From Clitopilus passeckerianus (Eukaryota > Basidiomycota > Agaricomycetes > Agaricales > Entolomataceae): a DNA stretch of 64,000 nt. The DNA is taken from contig CALYLX010000033.1 in assembly GCA_944990035.1 (NCBI GenBank), forward strand, positions 124,001 to 188,000, written 5' to 3'. The translations under genes and the position numbers were made by a program. Shown here piece after piece: positions 22,476 through 33,000 of this stretch (position 1 is its first letter; every line of letters begins with the position of its first letter). The notes below the pieces were generated by a model. It was not told the origin of the DNA and ran no database searches. It saw only the letters and a program-made list of their open reading frames with translations.

Positions 22476-24707
22476 TGCGATAGATCGCCAAGCTGGCTAA
22501 CTGCCAATACTGTAGAGTCCAGACCGAGCCGTCTCTTGTACCATTTGCCTGGTTCACGAAAAGAAATATCGCGACGCGACGTGTTACTTTCAGTCACGTG
22601 GATGCGTTGCTTGCGGAGGGCCTGAGGCGAGCCGCGACGAGGTGAAGAGAGAACTAGAGTTATTGGTCCTGCCGTCGTCAATCAACGTATGTACGCAAGG
22701 CACGTATGTAGTTGAACACAAAGCAATGGCAAGGTGGAATATGTCGATATTCTTGTTGTATCTGGGTCGAAATTTACAGCAGACATCGTGCACTATCTCG
22801 CCAGGACTAGACGGTGCGGTTCACGTTAGAACTATGCAGTTTGGCGCTTGAGGATCAATTGAATGATTTCAGTGTTGTTATGACGTGGGCATAGTTGCAT
22901 AGTTAAAGGCAGTTTGTCTCAAGTTCTCGGCCCTCGACTGTGATTCTGAAGATGAGATGGTGGTGTGAAGGAAAGGCAAAATCGCTGAAAGGGGCAATAA
23001 CCCTAACCCCGCTCTTGCGGTCTCACTCATTGTCCACTCACTGTTTTCCCCTTGCTTAATACTTGCGACCAACGCTCAATCACCCCACCGCCAGCTTCCA
23101 CAACTATATTCACGGGAAACTACCCTACTCTCGCCCAACCGATCCCTCTGCCTTAGCCGTCACATATACATCATGACTCGATGAACTACGACTTTTTGTG
23201 AGCATCTTCGGCTTTTTTCCAATTTTTGACGGCCCCCAATATATCTTCAATCTGTCTTGTTAGGTAAAACTTGGGCCAATATTCAAGTTGGGAGATAATG
23301 ACCCTAGTATCTACTTACTCCCTCTATTGAACGGCATCGGGAGCCCTACTGCTATACGGTCAACTCTTCCCCTTTCGAAGCAACACTCAAACGAGGACGA
23401 CACGTAGCCTACCACACGAAATGTGTCTGAGTTTTTGAGCGCCTTCTATGTGTGATCAACGATGCAGCCGACTAAATGCAGTCGAGAGGACTCAAGTGCG
23501 AGTACAGTTGGTATGTTCTTCTATTCTCAGAGCTCTTGACTCCTGCCTAACGAAGAAGTCTAGATACGCTTCGAGGATATGTGGACCACTCAATACCCAA
23601 GGCTGTGGCCAAACGATGCACTGCACACTTTTGGAGGCCCTCGTCTCTGTGACAGCAATCGTCAGAACCACCAGAGCATCCCCTCAAACCAAGGTGGTCT
23701 CTACCGTTGAAACGCCAGTATTCGCTTTCGGTGTTATCAAAGGTGATTGTAGCTAGCGAACTCGGTATGTGTTATTCTCTCCCACTCGTTCGTTTGGTCA
23801 CTCATTGCACCCAGCCCGTTACTGTCGGTGTAGCCGCTCAATGTCGATTTATACGCCTGTATGTCACCCCTTTTGAAAGTGTCCTCAAACGCTCACCACG
23901 AAAGCATCCGGTGGCGTTCGCACCTTACCCCATGCTCCTCTGGCCAGTTGAATCTACGCCAGCAGCTTCCTGCCTATCCACTACTTGCCAAGCACCATCC
24001 CGATACTGTTCGCGTCCAAACCCCCCAGATCTTGTACCCTCACTCTTCGGACTCAACCTTCATTTTGACTCAGTCCAGCCTGTTGAGAACGCTCCCGATT
24101 TAGAACACTCTTCTTGTCGATTTTTCTGGAAAACACTCCGTTCTTCCAGCTTCCGCTACAGCCCTCCTGCGGCTGGAACGATGTGTTGCTGGCTAAGAAT
24201 GCCGCATTCTGCTCGGTATCGGACCTGCAACTCCAGCTTCGCCATGCGATCATTGGCGGATACCCACCGCATCGGTCCCTTACTACCAACGACCGGGCGG
24301 ATGAACCTTCCGAAGACGCCTTCACGAGGCCATTACCATTCAATGGATGCTAGAGTAGTGGGATGTTATGATGCCCAAGAAATAGGACACGTGCCGCTAC
24401 GTCAAGGTTGTAGGTAAGGTTGTCAACGCTGCGTGATTAACAAGTCTGATTCCGAGTTCTATTTATAGAACGAGGTCTTCTACGAGCCGGCCTCCCTTTC
24501 GAATCTGTACGCATTTATTGGTATCACGTGATGCTGTTATTCTATGCTACACATTCTCACTGCGTTCTTGAGCTTTACTGAACCTTGTACAAAGGTTGAT
24601 AACCCTTGCTTTCGCTTCACAGAAACATCAAAACCTTCGAAATATGTTCTGAAAACATCTTGCCAAGTCACAACCCACTATGTCTTCATCAGCTTGTAGT
24701 CCACAAT
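22476..24707. other. Repeat-rich stretch without confident gene
   Basis: It holds a CpG-rich palindrome with E-box (22569-22600) and a telobox repeat copy (about 22950-23450, core at 22999-23010) that resembles 55369-55870. A further block at about 24071-24165 resembles 16283-16371. A 236-codon plus-strand frame at 23707-24417 has no recognisable domain and overlaps the repeat, so I do not call it a gene. Confidence 0.45.
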
Positions 24708-25160
24708 GAGCTCGAGCTCTATCTAAGCACGGGTTCCGAATATCTCGTGTTTAAGGAGCGGGGTGAAAAGAAGGGAATATTGTCACTTCAGTGATGGGTG
24801 AACCATCGTGATATTCACCCCAGGCTCACGTTATCGCAAATGGCTCTTGACTACCTATCAATTCCAGGTATGCATCCGTTAACTCTGTACTACTAATATG
24901 TACTAACAAGCTGCATTATCTAGCCACCTTTGTCCATGTTGAACAGGTTTTCTCGAGGGGCCAAATGGTCCTCAGTTCTCTGATTCCGTGTGCAAACTAC
25001 CCGCTCTATCATGTGTCTCGATGAGTAGCTATCAATTGGGCTTCTAACGGATAAGGAGATTGTGGCTTGGCTTCGTGGAATACGGGATGTTGAGTATGAT
25101 GAGGAGGCAGATGTCGATGATGGTTGGGGTCATATTGCAAGGTTGTATTCTAAGTAGTAT
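24708..25160 (+). pseudogene. hAT transposase relic (C-terminal dimerisation domain)
   Basis: Read across one TGA and one intron-like gap, the plus strand gives ELELYLSTG, then HRDIHPRLTLSQMALDYLSIP, then ATFVHVEQVFSRG, and after a decayed segment LLTDKEIVAWLRG. This is the typical hAT C-terminal dimerisation region of basidiomycete elements (usual form ALDYLSIPATSVDVERVFSRG). The catalytic core is missing. The sequence ...GTATACCCCTG ending near 25331 resembles the end of a hAT terminal repeat, but the left end was not found. Confidence 0.65.
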
Positions 25161-25689
25161 ATCTAATGTGGTATACTAGGCACACCCTTGACCTTGGACC
25201 CCGGGGTTTCTTGTACCCTCCAACCCCTCGCTAGTAACCCGTCTAGGTGGTGAACCCCTGATCCCTCAGTGAGGGCAAATTTTGGAGGGCAGGGGCAGGG
25301 GCCAGCTTGCAAAAACCCAGGTATACCCCTGCCATTCCCTAGAACTCCAACTCGTCATCTTTATTACAGCTATATTCTGCCTCTTGAGTTATCCTGAATA
25401 GACACCTTCCAAAGGTCAAAAATACATGTAGATGAAACACTCGGCCCCCCAATGAAAACTGACGAGAACTTGGACCTGCCGTGCGGCACGACGGCTATAC
25501 TCAATGTTATATTCTTCTTTCCTCCTTGTCAGACTCTCCTCTTGTCAAAACGGATCCGATGTTTTGGTTGTCACTTCCTCCTAATCTGAATTAGCGAGAA
25601 GGAAGACCTTGCCAGCTGCAAGCTGTGGGAGCAAACCCTGCGAAAAACATCTTGGCAATTTGGGCTTCAACAAACAATTCACGATAAAA

Positions 25690-26570
25690 AGTCGTGACTC
25701 GAAAATAGGTAAGCTACACTATTCATATGCTTCTTGTATATGTGTAACACAGCTATAGGGAGGAACGTAGCGATGATGCGATGAGATGTGAGAGAATATA
25801 GTGGAAGCTGATGCACAATGGTGAAAGAAACAGAAGAGGACATTGAGCACTGAATATAAACTCTACATCCTGCACGAGGTATAGTGTGATGTTAACGAGG
25901 TGAACGGTATGGGCAAGATACGTAGGTATAGAGATAGTGAAATATAAATTGAACAGAATGAATTCTTCACTACAATAACATCAGCATTCCGTCGTGTGGC
26001 TTAAAAATGCTTGAATGTGCTTGAAATGCTCTTAAAGAGCTTTAAGACCATTTAAGACTGTTTAAGACTGTTTAAGCAAATTAAGACGATTAAGAGAACA
26101 ATTTTTTTCTCTATTTTTTCTTCTCTTAATCGTCTTAATTTGCTTAAACAGTCTTAAACAGTCTTAAATGGTCTTAAAGCTCTTTAAGAGCATTTCAAGC
26201 ACATTCAAGCATTTTTAAGCCACACGACGGAATGCTGATGAATACATATCTTTTATACTGTACTTCTGTAGCTAAGGTAAATGATAAGAATATAAGCGAA
26301 ATATCATAGACAATAAGAGAGAATATTTGTTGCTATATGTAAAGCATCTAAAGGTACTGAAAGTACCGTGAATATGATATACGAGAGTGCGAACGCATGG
26401 ATGAAGGGTAAACGAAAGAGCACATCCATAAAAGGAAATAGATAAGATAAGAAAGACCAACAATTGTACGGTCAAAGTACATACAAAATTCAACACTCCC
26501 CCTCAATTGGAGGTCGGTTGAAGGCCTAGAGAGGCCACAAAATGCTTTGCCTTGACGGTGTTATGCTAGT
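25690..26570 (-). mobile_element. Relic LTR and pol end of a second copia family
   Basis: On the minus strand, NTVKAKHFVASLGLQPTSN followed by a stop (about 26555-26500) is a classic copia RNase H C-terminus. A GAGGGGGA polypurine tract follows, then TGTTGAATTTTGTATG..., the start of an LTR running toward about 25690. The LTR differs in sequence from the copia element at 30285-44248, so this is another family. It is interrupted by the hairpin element at 25979-26240. The far LTR end is not sharply defined. Confidence 0.5.
25979..26240. repeat. Foldback/MITE-like hairpin with perfect 120-bp arms
   Basis: The sequences 25979-26098 and 26121-26240 are exact reverse complements over 120 bases. 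A 22-base T-rich spacer separates them. The arms contain repeated TTAAG-type words (GACTGTTTAA twice in tandem). It has no coding capacity. It sits within the old copia LTR. No clean target duplication is visible (AATAA on the left, AATAC on the right). Confidence 0.9.
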
Positions 26571-26758
26571 ATTGCTACTCGCTTAAACAAATATCAAGGG
26601 TTCAGCTGCTTAGTCTTCTACCAGCCTTTGTAGAGACGAGCAAGAGTAATCAAGTGAGTCGAAGTTAAAGCAAATAGCGATGTATAGGCTTTTAGGTCAA
26701 GCTGGAGAAGCAAGACCAAAAGCGTGAAAGTATTTATACAAGGTTGGTAGGGCTAAGG

Positions 26759-27213
26759 TGTTAAGGCAGAGCCTAACAACTTAGGTAATACTGTTTACGC
26801 TCGATGTCTTTGATAAACAAAGACAGAGATTTGTCAGCAGCTGCGGCTGTACTGACGACCTGGTGAGATTGACGAAGCAAGGGACTTAAAGGCGAAGTAG
26901 AGAACTAAGCAGTTAGGTAGATTGCCTAGGTCAAGCTGAGGAGCCTTGACCAAATGGTACAGGTTTATATACCTATCTAGTAGTTCTAAATATAGCACAT
27001 GCGCAGCATGCTGAGTAAGTAATGAGTCAGTATGACTCGATGTGAGTCAGAAAGAGTTAGATAAGGTATAAGTCTCTCACGATCGTGAGAGATGCGGAGT
27101 AAGCATAGAGAAGAGATGAAAAATGTGCAGTGATGCGCAGCATATGTGAGTAATCGTGCATAGGTAAGCGGGCCGGGGTATGTAAGAAGAAACATGTAAG
27201 CAAAATCATAATA
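26759..27213 (+). repeat. Solo gypsy LTR (variant, 455 bp)
   Basis: It starts TGTTAAGGCAGAGCC and ends CATAATA (CATAACA in the other copies). It is the same family as the LTRs of the elements at 32471 and 46561 but lacks one internal repeat unit. The flanks show no matching 5-bp duplication, and it directly abuts the truncated left end of the Tc1 element. This suggests a deletion or recombination at the junction. Confidence 0.85.
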
Positions 27214-28801
27214 CTTCCAATGTTTGCTACTTTTCCAAAGATGTGTTAATAGCTAATGAAATAAATTATGCAAAATCTTGAAAATAATATATATCATAGT
27301 TCAATGTCTTGGCTTGATGCTGACATAACCCTGAGGCTGTGCTTCCACTTTTAGCAGGTGTTTCACACAGTACAAGGTGGTGACCTATTGGAAGGGTTTT
27401 GTTGCTAGGTGTTTTGAATCTAGTAATCATGTGATAAGTCACATGATACTCGAGTTTGTTGATAGTAGTCAACAAGGTCATGTGACTAGAGTGTCAGTAC
27501 ACTATATATACAGCTGACCCAAGTGCTGCTTTGCCCCCAACCCATCATGCATGCTCTCACCAAGGCTCAGACTACCCATGTCATTGAACTGCTTCATACT
27601 GGCCTCTCTGCCACTCATATTCATAAAAAGACTGGTATTGGCCTTGCTTCTATTAGCAGAATACGTGATAAGCACTGTTCTCACCTTCCCAAGTCATCTG
27701 GTGGCCGTCGTCCCAAGCTTACACCTGCCAACATCAAATACACAAAACTCAATATGTGCATGGGCAAGATTTCTACAGCTGTCCAAGCTGCTAGAGTTCT
27801 TCAAGATATTACCAACACAACTGTCACACCTCAGACAGTATGCAGGGGCCTCAAAATCACTGGTTGGAAGTCCTTTAGAAAGGTGAAACGACCTGCACTT
27901 GACCAGAAGCATATTCGTGCACGGAAGGAGTTTGGAGAAAGGCATAAGGAGTGGACTGTAGATGATTGAAAAAAGGTCTATTGGTCTGATGAGACTAAAA
28001 TCAACCAGTTTGGGGCAGATGGGAATGAGAGTGTGGGCAGGGAAGGAGGAGGGGCTTAACAAGCGACACGTCAAAGAAACCCGGAAATTTGGAGGAGGAA
28101 ATATTATGATGTGGGGCTGTATGGGATGGGATGGGGTTGGATATGCTACCAAAATTGAAGGTACCATGGACAAGGTCCTTTACACTTCAATCCTGGAGGA
28201 GGAACTTCAGGCTAGCCTAAAGTACTATAAGGTAAAAGTGAAGGATATGATTTTTCAGCAGGACAATGACCCCAAGCACACCATCAACATGGCCAAGGAA
28301 TAATTTAAACACCACAAAATGAAGGTTCTAATCTGGCCAGCAAACTCTCCTGATATGAACCCTATTGAACATCTTTGGGTTCATGTCAAAAAAGAGCTTA
28401 GCAAGTATAATTCTTCACCTAATAGAGTATTAGAGCTTTGGGCAAGGGTAGAGAAGGTTTGGAATGAGATTCCAGCAGAGGTGTGCCAGAACTTAATAGA
28501 GTCAATGCCTAGAAGGATTCAGGCAGTAGTTGATGCCAAGGGAAAGTAGACTAAGTACTAAAATCCATGTATTTCTGTTTTTAAAATCAGTAGCAACAAA
28601 ACCCTTCCAATGGGTCACCACCTTGTACTGTGTGAAACACCTGCTAAAAGTGGAAGCACAGCCTCAGGGTCATGTCAGCATCAAGCCAAGAGATTGAACT
28701 ATGATATATATTATTTTCAAGATTTTGCATAATTTATTTCATCAGCTATTAACACATTTTTGAAAAAGTAGCAAACATTGGAAGGGTTTTGTTGCCCACT
28801 G
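27214..28801 (+). mobile_element. Tc1/mariner-like element with about 200-bp terminal inverted repeats
   Basis: The left repeat (27214-27412) and right repeat (about 28588-28801) are close reverse complements. The right tip reads ...GTTGCCCACTG and is followed by TA, the Tc1 target dinucleotide. The outer 18 or so bases of the left repeat are missing, where the solo LTR abuts. Each repeat carries the motif TTGGAAGGGTTTTGTTGC near its tip and, inverted, at its inner end (27388-27405 and 28592-28610). Confidence 0.85.
27547..28549 (+). pseudogene. Tc1/mariner transposase, inactivated
   Basis: It opens with helix-turn-helix blocks (HALTKAQTTHVIELL, HKKTGIGLASISRIRDKH, then GRRPKLT). The DDE core follows: KKVYWSDETKINQFG (first D), MIFQQDNDPKH (second D) and SPDMNPIEHLW (E), spaced as DD34E. 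Three lesions break it. TGA at 27967-27969 stands where Trp is usual before KKVYWSDE. A frameshift near 28033 lies between the DGNESV and VWAGKE frames. TAA follows NMAKE near 28301. The catalytic residues are still readable, so inactivation is fairly recent. Confidence 0.88.
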
Positions 28802-28832
28802 TATGTACATATAGAGTGAATTGTGCACATGT

Positions 28833-29717
28833 CTACAGTGGCCGTGTGTCAGATACAGTATCCCCGTCTGAGTTATCATTAGTGTATCCCTGCTCCTTGA
28901 ACAGTGCAACAATATCCTGGTTGCCCTTCTTAGTGGCAATATCAAGTGCTGTAGAGCCTGCCGGATACTTTCCCCAGTCATTGGTTGTCCTGACATTGGC
29001 ATTGATGCTGGGAGAATCAAGAAGGAGTTGTGCCAACTGCTTGTGCCTACCCAAGCATGCAAGGTGAAGTGCAGTCCATCCATCTTTCTCCTGAGCATTG
29101 ATCTCTATGCCAGAAAAGTTGAGAAGCTGCTGCACAATCGAAACATGACCATACTGTGAAGCATAGTGAAGAGCAGTCCATCCACCAGATTCCTTTGTGT
29201 TAACATCTATACCAGGTGTGGCAAGAAGCAGCTTGACAAAGGAACTTTCTCCCTGCTCAGCTGCAACATGAAGGGGTGCTATATGTGCCAGAGAAGCCAC
29301 GGAGTCATTCACCCCAATGGTGAAGCTAGAGAGGAGATGGGCCACCATGGGTGTATGGCCTCTTCTACATGCATAGTAGAAGGGTGTATACCCAGAAGTG
29401 GAAAAGATGTTGACATCTTGAGGGAATAGGTCTATTAATGGCACAAGACCGTGAAAGGCTGCAAAATGGGCTGCTGTCCCAACATGTAAATCGTGATGAG
29501 GCTTGATACCCGTTTGAAATACTAAAGAAGGCTGCCCAAGAAGAAAATGTATAACAGTCTGGGGGATGTTTTCCAAGGTCTTGGCATCTGGCAGAATTTT
29601 GGCGAGGTGACAGCCAAGATTGCAGCCAGCGTAGTCGCAGAATGGTCTTGAGCGAGCAAACTCAGCAAACTCATGGACGGAGCCCAACTTGAAGCCTGTC
29701 CAGTCATATTTAGAAAT
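28833..29717 (-). pseudogene. NACHT-ankyrin gene 2, C-terminal ankyrin part (split gene)
   Basis: This holds the C-terminal half of the second NLR-like gene. After SKYDWTGFKLGS it continues with FCDYAGCNLG and at least five ankyrin repeats (for example GWTALHYASQYGHVS and GWTALHLACLGRHKQ), ending DTRPL like paralog 3. Its upstream coding sequence is cut at 29717/30203 by a solo gypsy LTR and again at 30284/44249 by the copia element. The frame inside this piece is open. Confidence 0.85.
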
Positions 29718-30202
29718 TGTTATGATTTTGCTTACATATTTCTCCTTACATACCCCGGCCCGCTTACCTATGCACGATTACTCACATATGCTGCGCATCA
29801 CTGCGCATTTTTCACCGTTTTCCATGCTTACTCCGCATCTCTCACGATCGTGAGAGACTTATACCTTATCTGACTCTTTCTGACTCACATCGAGTCATAC
29901 TGACTCATGTACTTACTCATCATGCTGCGCATGACTCATTACTTACTCAGCATGCTGCGCATGCGCTATATTTAGAACTACTAGATAGGTATATAAACCT
30001 GTACCATTTGGTCAAGGCTCCTCAGCTTGACCTAGGCAATCTACCTAACTGCTTAGTTCTCTACTTCGCCTTTAAGTCCCTTGCTTCGTCAATCTCACCA
30101 GGTCGTCAGTACAGCCGCAGCTGCTGACAAATCTCTGTCTTTGTTTATCAAAGACATCGAGCGTAAATAGTATTACCTAAGTTGTTAGGCTCTGCCTTAA
30201 CA
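29718..30202 (-). repeat. Solo gypsy LTR (485 bp) inside NACHT gene 2
   Basis: Full-length LTR in reverse orientation (TGTTATGATTTTGC ... GCCTTAACA), flanked by a perfect 5-bp duplication GAAAT (29713-29717 and 30203-30207). It is the product of recombination between the two LTRs of an inserted element. It interrupts an Ile-Ser codon pair of the NLR gene. Confidence 0.93.
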
Positions 30203-30284
30203 GAAATCCTCAGATGGGTAGCACAGATGACGGCTATATGTGCATGTGGGGGATCCAGAATGTCAGGGATTTTGAAGTAGTAGG
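30203..30284 (-). pseudogene. NACHT-ankyrin gene 2, short middle fragment
   Basis: Eighty or so bases between two insertions encode FKIPDILDPPHAHIAVICATHLRI, matching IFQAPHAHIASVCATYLQL of paralog 3. The right boundary is the target duplication GTAGG (30280-30284) of the copia element. Confidence 0.85.
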
Positions 30285-30656
30285 TGTTGAATTGACGTGT
30301 ACCACTCACGTGACTAATCACGTGACATCACATGATTAGTATTGCACCATATTGCACCATTATGATGTCTTCTTACGAATACGCCTCATGGCAACTCACG
30401 TGACACTTCATGACTACATATGACTCATTCCGTGTCACTTCCGTACTATATTTAGCACAGAACATTCTAGATATGCTTACATATACATGGTCTGTGCACG
30501 CTCTCTATATGTATATAAACCTATGTACTTTACCTCAATACATTGGAGACTTACCCAGTCTTATTACATAGTTCGCTCTCACCTCACAAGCCCACACCTA
30601 GCTCAAGGTAAGGGTCGTCCACAACTTCCCTCGCTGGAAGGCATGCTTGCTCGACA
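30285..30656 (+). repeat. Copia 5' LTR
   Basis: TGTTGAATTGACG ... GCTCGACA. It contains several TCACGTGA palindromes in the first third, a TATA-like run (ATGTATATAAACC) at about 30519-30531, and a donor-like CAAG/GTAAGG near its end. Confidence 0.93.
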
Positions 30657-30674
30657 GGTTATGGGCCCTGATCG
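30655..30674 (+). other. Putative copia primer-binding site (half-tRNA type)
   Basis: Just after the LTR, CAGGTTATGGGCCCTGATC is complementary to an initiator-Met-like anticodon stem-loop (…GGGCCCATAACC…). This is the internal, cleaved-tRNA type of primer known for copia and Ty5. The tRNA gene itself is not in the window, so this is inference. Confidence 0.5.
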
Positions 30675-30893
30675 CTGTCTGTAGCTATCCTCACGGATGT
30701 GCTCGACATTGCGGATCGGTTCTAGACCTCTGAGCTCGTCGTTTAGATCAACCTCAAGGGTTGGATCTACGACAACTCAGGAAGTATCTCAATACCATCT
30801 GGTATAGAGGTTCATAGCTCGTTGAGCACAGCAGTGTCGTCACTGTTACATGTGTCTCAACTGATGCTGACTTCTTTTGTTTGATTTAGATCA

Positions 30894-32470
30894 ATGTCTT
30901 CATCAAACATGACGTCACTCGTCCCTACCTTTGATGGTAGTAACTGGATCATCTTCCAAACGAAGATGAAAGCCTACTTGCAGTCCCAAGGGCTCTGGCA
31001 AATCGTTGGCGGTCACTATCCGCTTCCCACGCCTGCCAACCCTCAGGCACCTACTGCAGACGAACTCAAAGAAATTCGGTCTTGGCATGATAAGAATGAT
31101 CAGGCCCAGGGTATCATGACACTTCGCATGAGTAATGCAATGTCCCAAGCCAACATTGGCGCCGACTCGGCTGCCACTTGGGACAATCTTGTCACGAACT
31201 ACGACAGCCCTGGACCTTCCATCATCTTTGCTGATTTCAAGAAAGCCATCACTTTTAAGCTTTCTGGGAACGCTAATCCCACTTCTGAAATCGCTGCCTT
31301 AAACCTTATCTTTGAACGCCTCGCTGCAAATGGTTCTTCTCTGCCCGAATTTGTCAAAGCAATGATTCTGATTGCTGCAATCCCCCAGAAATGGGATAGC
31401 GTTGCAGCCCTTTCGCTCTCCGGTCCTAATACGACCGTCGCAGACTTAAGCTTCCCCAACATCAGATCATCCATCATTGCCGAATTTGAACGCCGCTCCG
31501 GTAACCATGTTGTTGCCAACAAGATCTCTGCTGTCAAACGCAAAGGTGCTGACCCTAAGCACAAAAAGGGTCAAAACCAGCAGCAATCACAGCCGCAAGG
31601 CGGATCTTCGAACTCTGGTCCTTCCCAAAAGAAGACCAAGAATAATCGGCGCCCGCAGAAGAAGAAGCAAGAAGGCCACGCCCATCAGGCTGAGGCAGCC
31701 ACCGTTTTTGCCTCTATGGCAATGGTGGCTCCACCAGTTACTCCACCTCCACCTCCTGCCCCCACGACCGCTAAGGTCGCACTTATCAACCGTCTTGGAG
31801 TCACGCTCTCTGAGCGCATCTCCACCCCTGCATCGTGGACTGGCCCAGGCCAATCTGGCGATCAACAGGATCCACGCTACATGCAAGCCAAGGCTTTCTT
31901 GGAACGCATGTCCATGCCTGTTGAGCCCCGCTACCTTCGCCCCTTAATGGCGATGTTCCACAAGGAGCAATCATTCTCTGATCGAGAACTCCTTCGTGCC
32001 TGCGGTATCCACGACTACAACATTGATGTAGGTGCTCTCCCAGGGAAATGGGACAGCAGACCCATCATTGACGGTGTCCAAAAGGACTATGCTGCGACTC
32101 TTAAGGCTGGATGCCCATGGCCGCATCTGCTTGAATGTGATAATAACATGTGCGATCATCCCGATCATGCCAAGCGAATTGCGGAGCTGACTTGCCAACT
32201 TAGGTGTGGCTGCTGGACTAATCCAGAGGTCGAAGGACCAGTCAAGCATACATGTGGCAAGACCAATGACCCTCGTACACGCGCCAAGAAGACTGTAGCG
32301 CAGTCTTCTACTTCGGAGGAAACTCCCACATCATCTGCGCAGACTGAGGAAGTTGTTGATCTTCCCCCTTCTCCCCGCCCTACTAAATGTACACGTTGCG
32401 ACGACGACGAAATATCTCTCGGCGGAGAATCGGATCAGGAAGATCAGCGTCAAGATGGTCACATGGAGAT
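30894..32470 (+). CDS. Copia Gag region, truncated by gypsy insertion
   Basis: It starts ATG at 30894 (MSSSNMTSLVPTFDGSNW), the usual copia Gag opening (FDGSNWxxWxxxM type). A helical capsid-like region follows (TWDNLVTNYDSPGPSIIFADFKK, AMILIAAIPQKWDSV). Then come a Lys/Gln-rich linker, a Pro run, and a Cys/His cluster (LLECDNNMCDHPDHAKRI, LTCQLRCGCW, HTCGK) instead of a normal CCHC knuckle. The frame runs into the inserted LTR and ends at 32525 after 17 foreign residues. Before insertion it continued in the same frame into the pol part at 39688: the codon split at 32469-32470 is completed by G 39688. An intron-like acceptor (GATTTAG) ends 4 bases before the ATG. Confidence 0.85.
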
Positions 32471-32935
32471 TGTTAAGGCAGAGCCTAACAACTTAGGTAA
32501 TACTGTTTACGCTCGATGTCTTTGATAAACAAAGACAGAGATTTGTCAGCAGCTGCGGCTGTACTGACGACCTGGTGAGATTGACGAAGCAAGGGACTTA
32601 AAGGCGAAATAGAGAACTAAGCAGTTAGGTAGATTGCCTAGGTCAAGCTGAGGAGCCTTGACCAAATGGTACAGGTTTATATACCTATCTAGTAGTTCTA
32701 AATATAGCACATGCGCAGCATGCTGAGTAAGTAATGAGTCATGCGCAGCATGATGAGTAAGTACATGAGTCAGAAAGAGTCAGATAAGGTATAAGTCTCT
32801 CACGATCGTGAGAGATGCGGAGTAAGCATGGAAAAAGATGAAAAATGCGCAGTGATGCGCAGCATATGTGAGTAATCGTGCATAGGTAAGCGGGCCGGGG
32901 TATGTAAGGAGAAACATGTAAGCAAAATCATAACA
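32471..32935 (-). repeat. Gypsy copy 1 3' LTR
   Basis: 465 bp, matching 39218-39682. It contains a 20-bp perfect palindrome (TCTCTCACGATCGTGAGAGA) and several TGAGTCA-type sites. Confidence 0.94.
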
Positions 32936-33000
32936 TTACCCTCTCGCTATCGTTGAAGTCTCCTGACTTCAATTCCTTCCTTTACCCCAGAAGTGACGGT

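Noticed and set aside
23707..24417. 236-codon plus-strand open frame
   Set aside because: No recognisable domain; it overlaps a diverged dispersed repeat and has low-complexity Ser/Pro/Cys composition.
25185..25335. GGGGT-rich segment considered as a CRISPR-like or tandem repeat
   Set aside because: No regular unit or spacers; better explained as the end of a hAT element or simple GC-rich sequence. CRISPR is not expected in a fungus.
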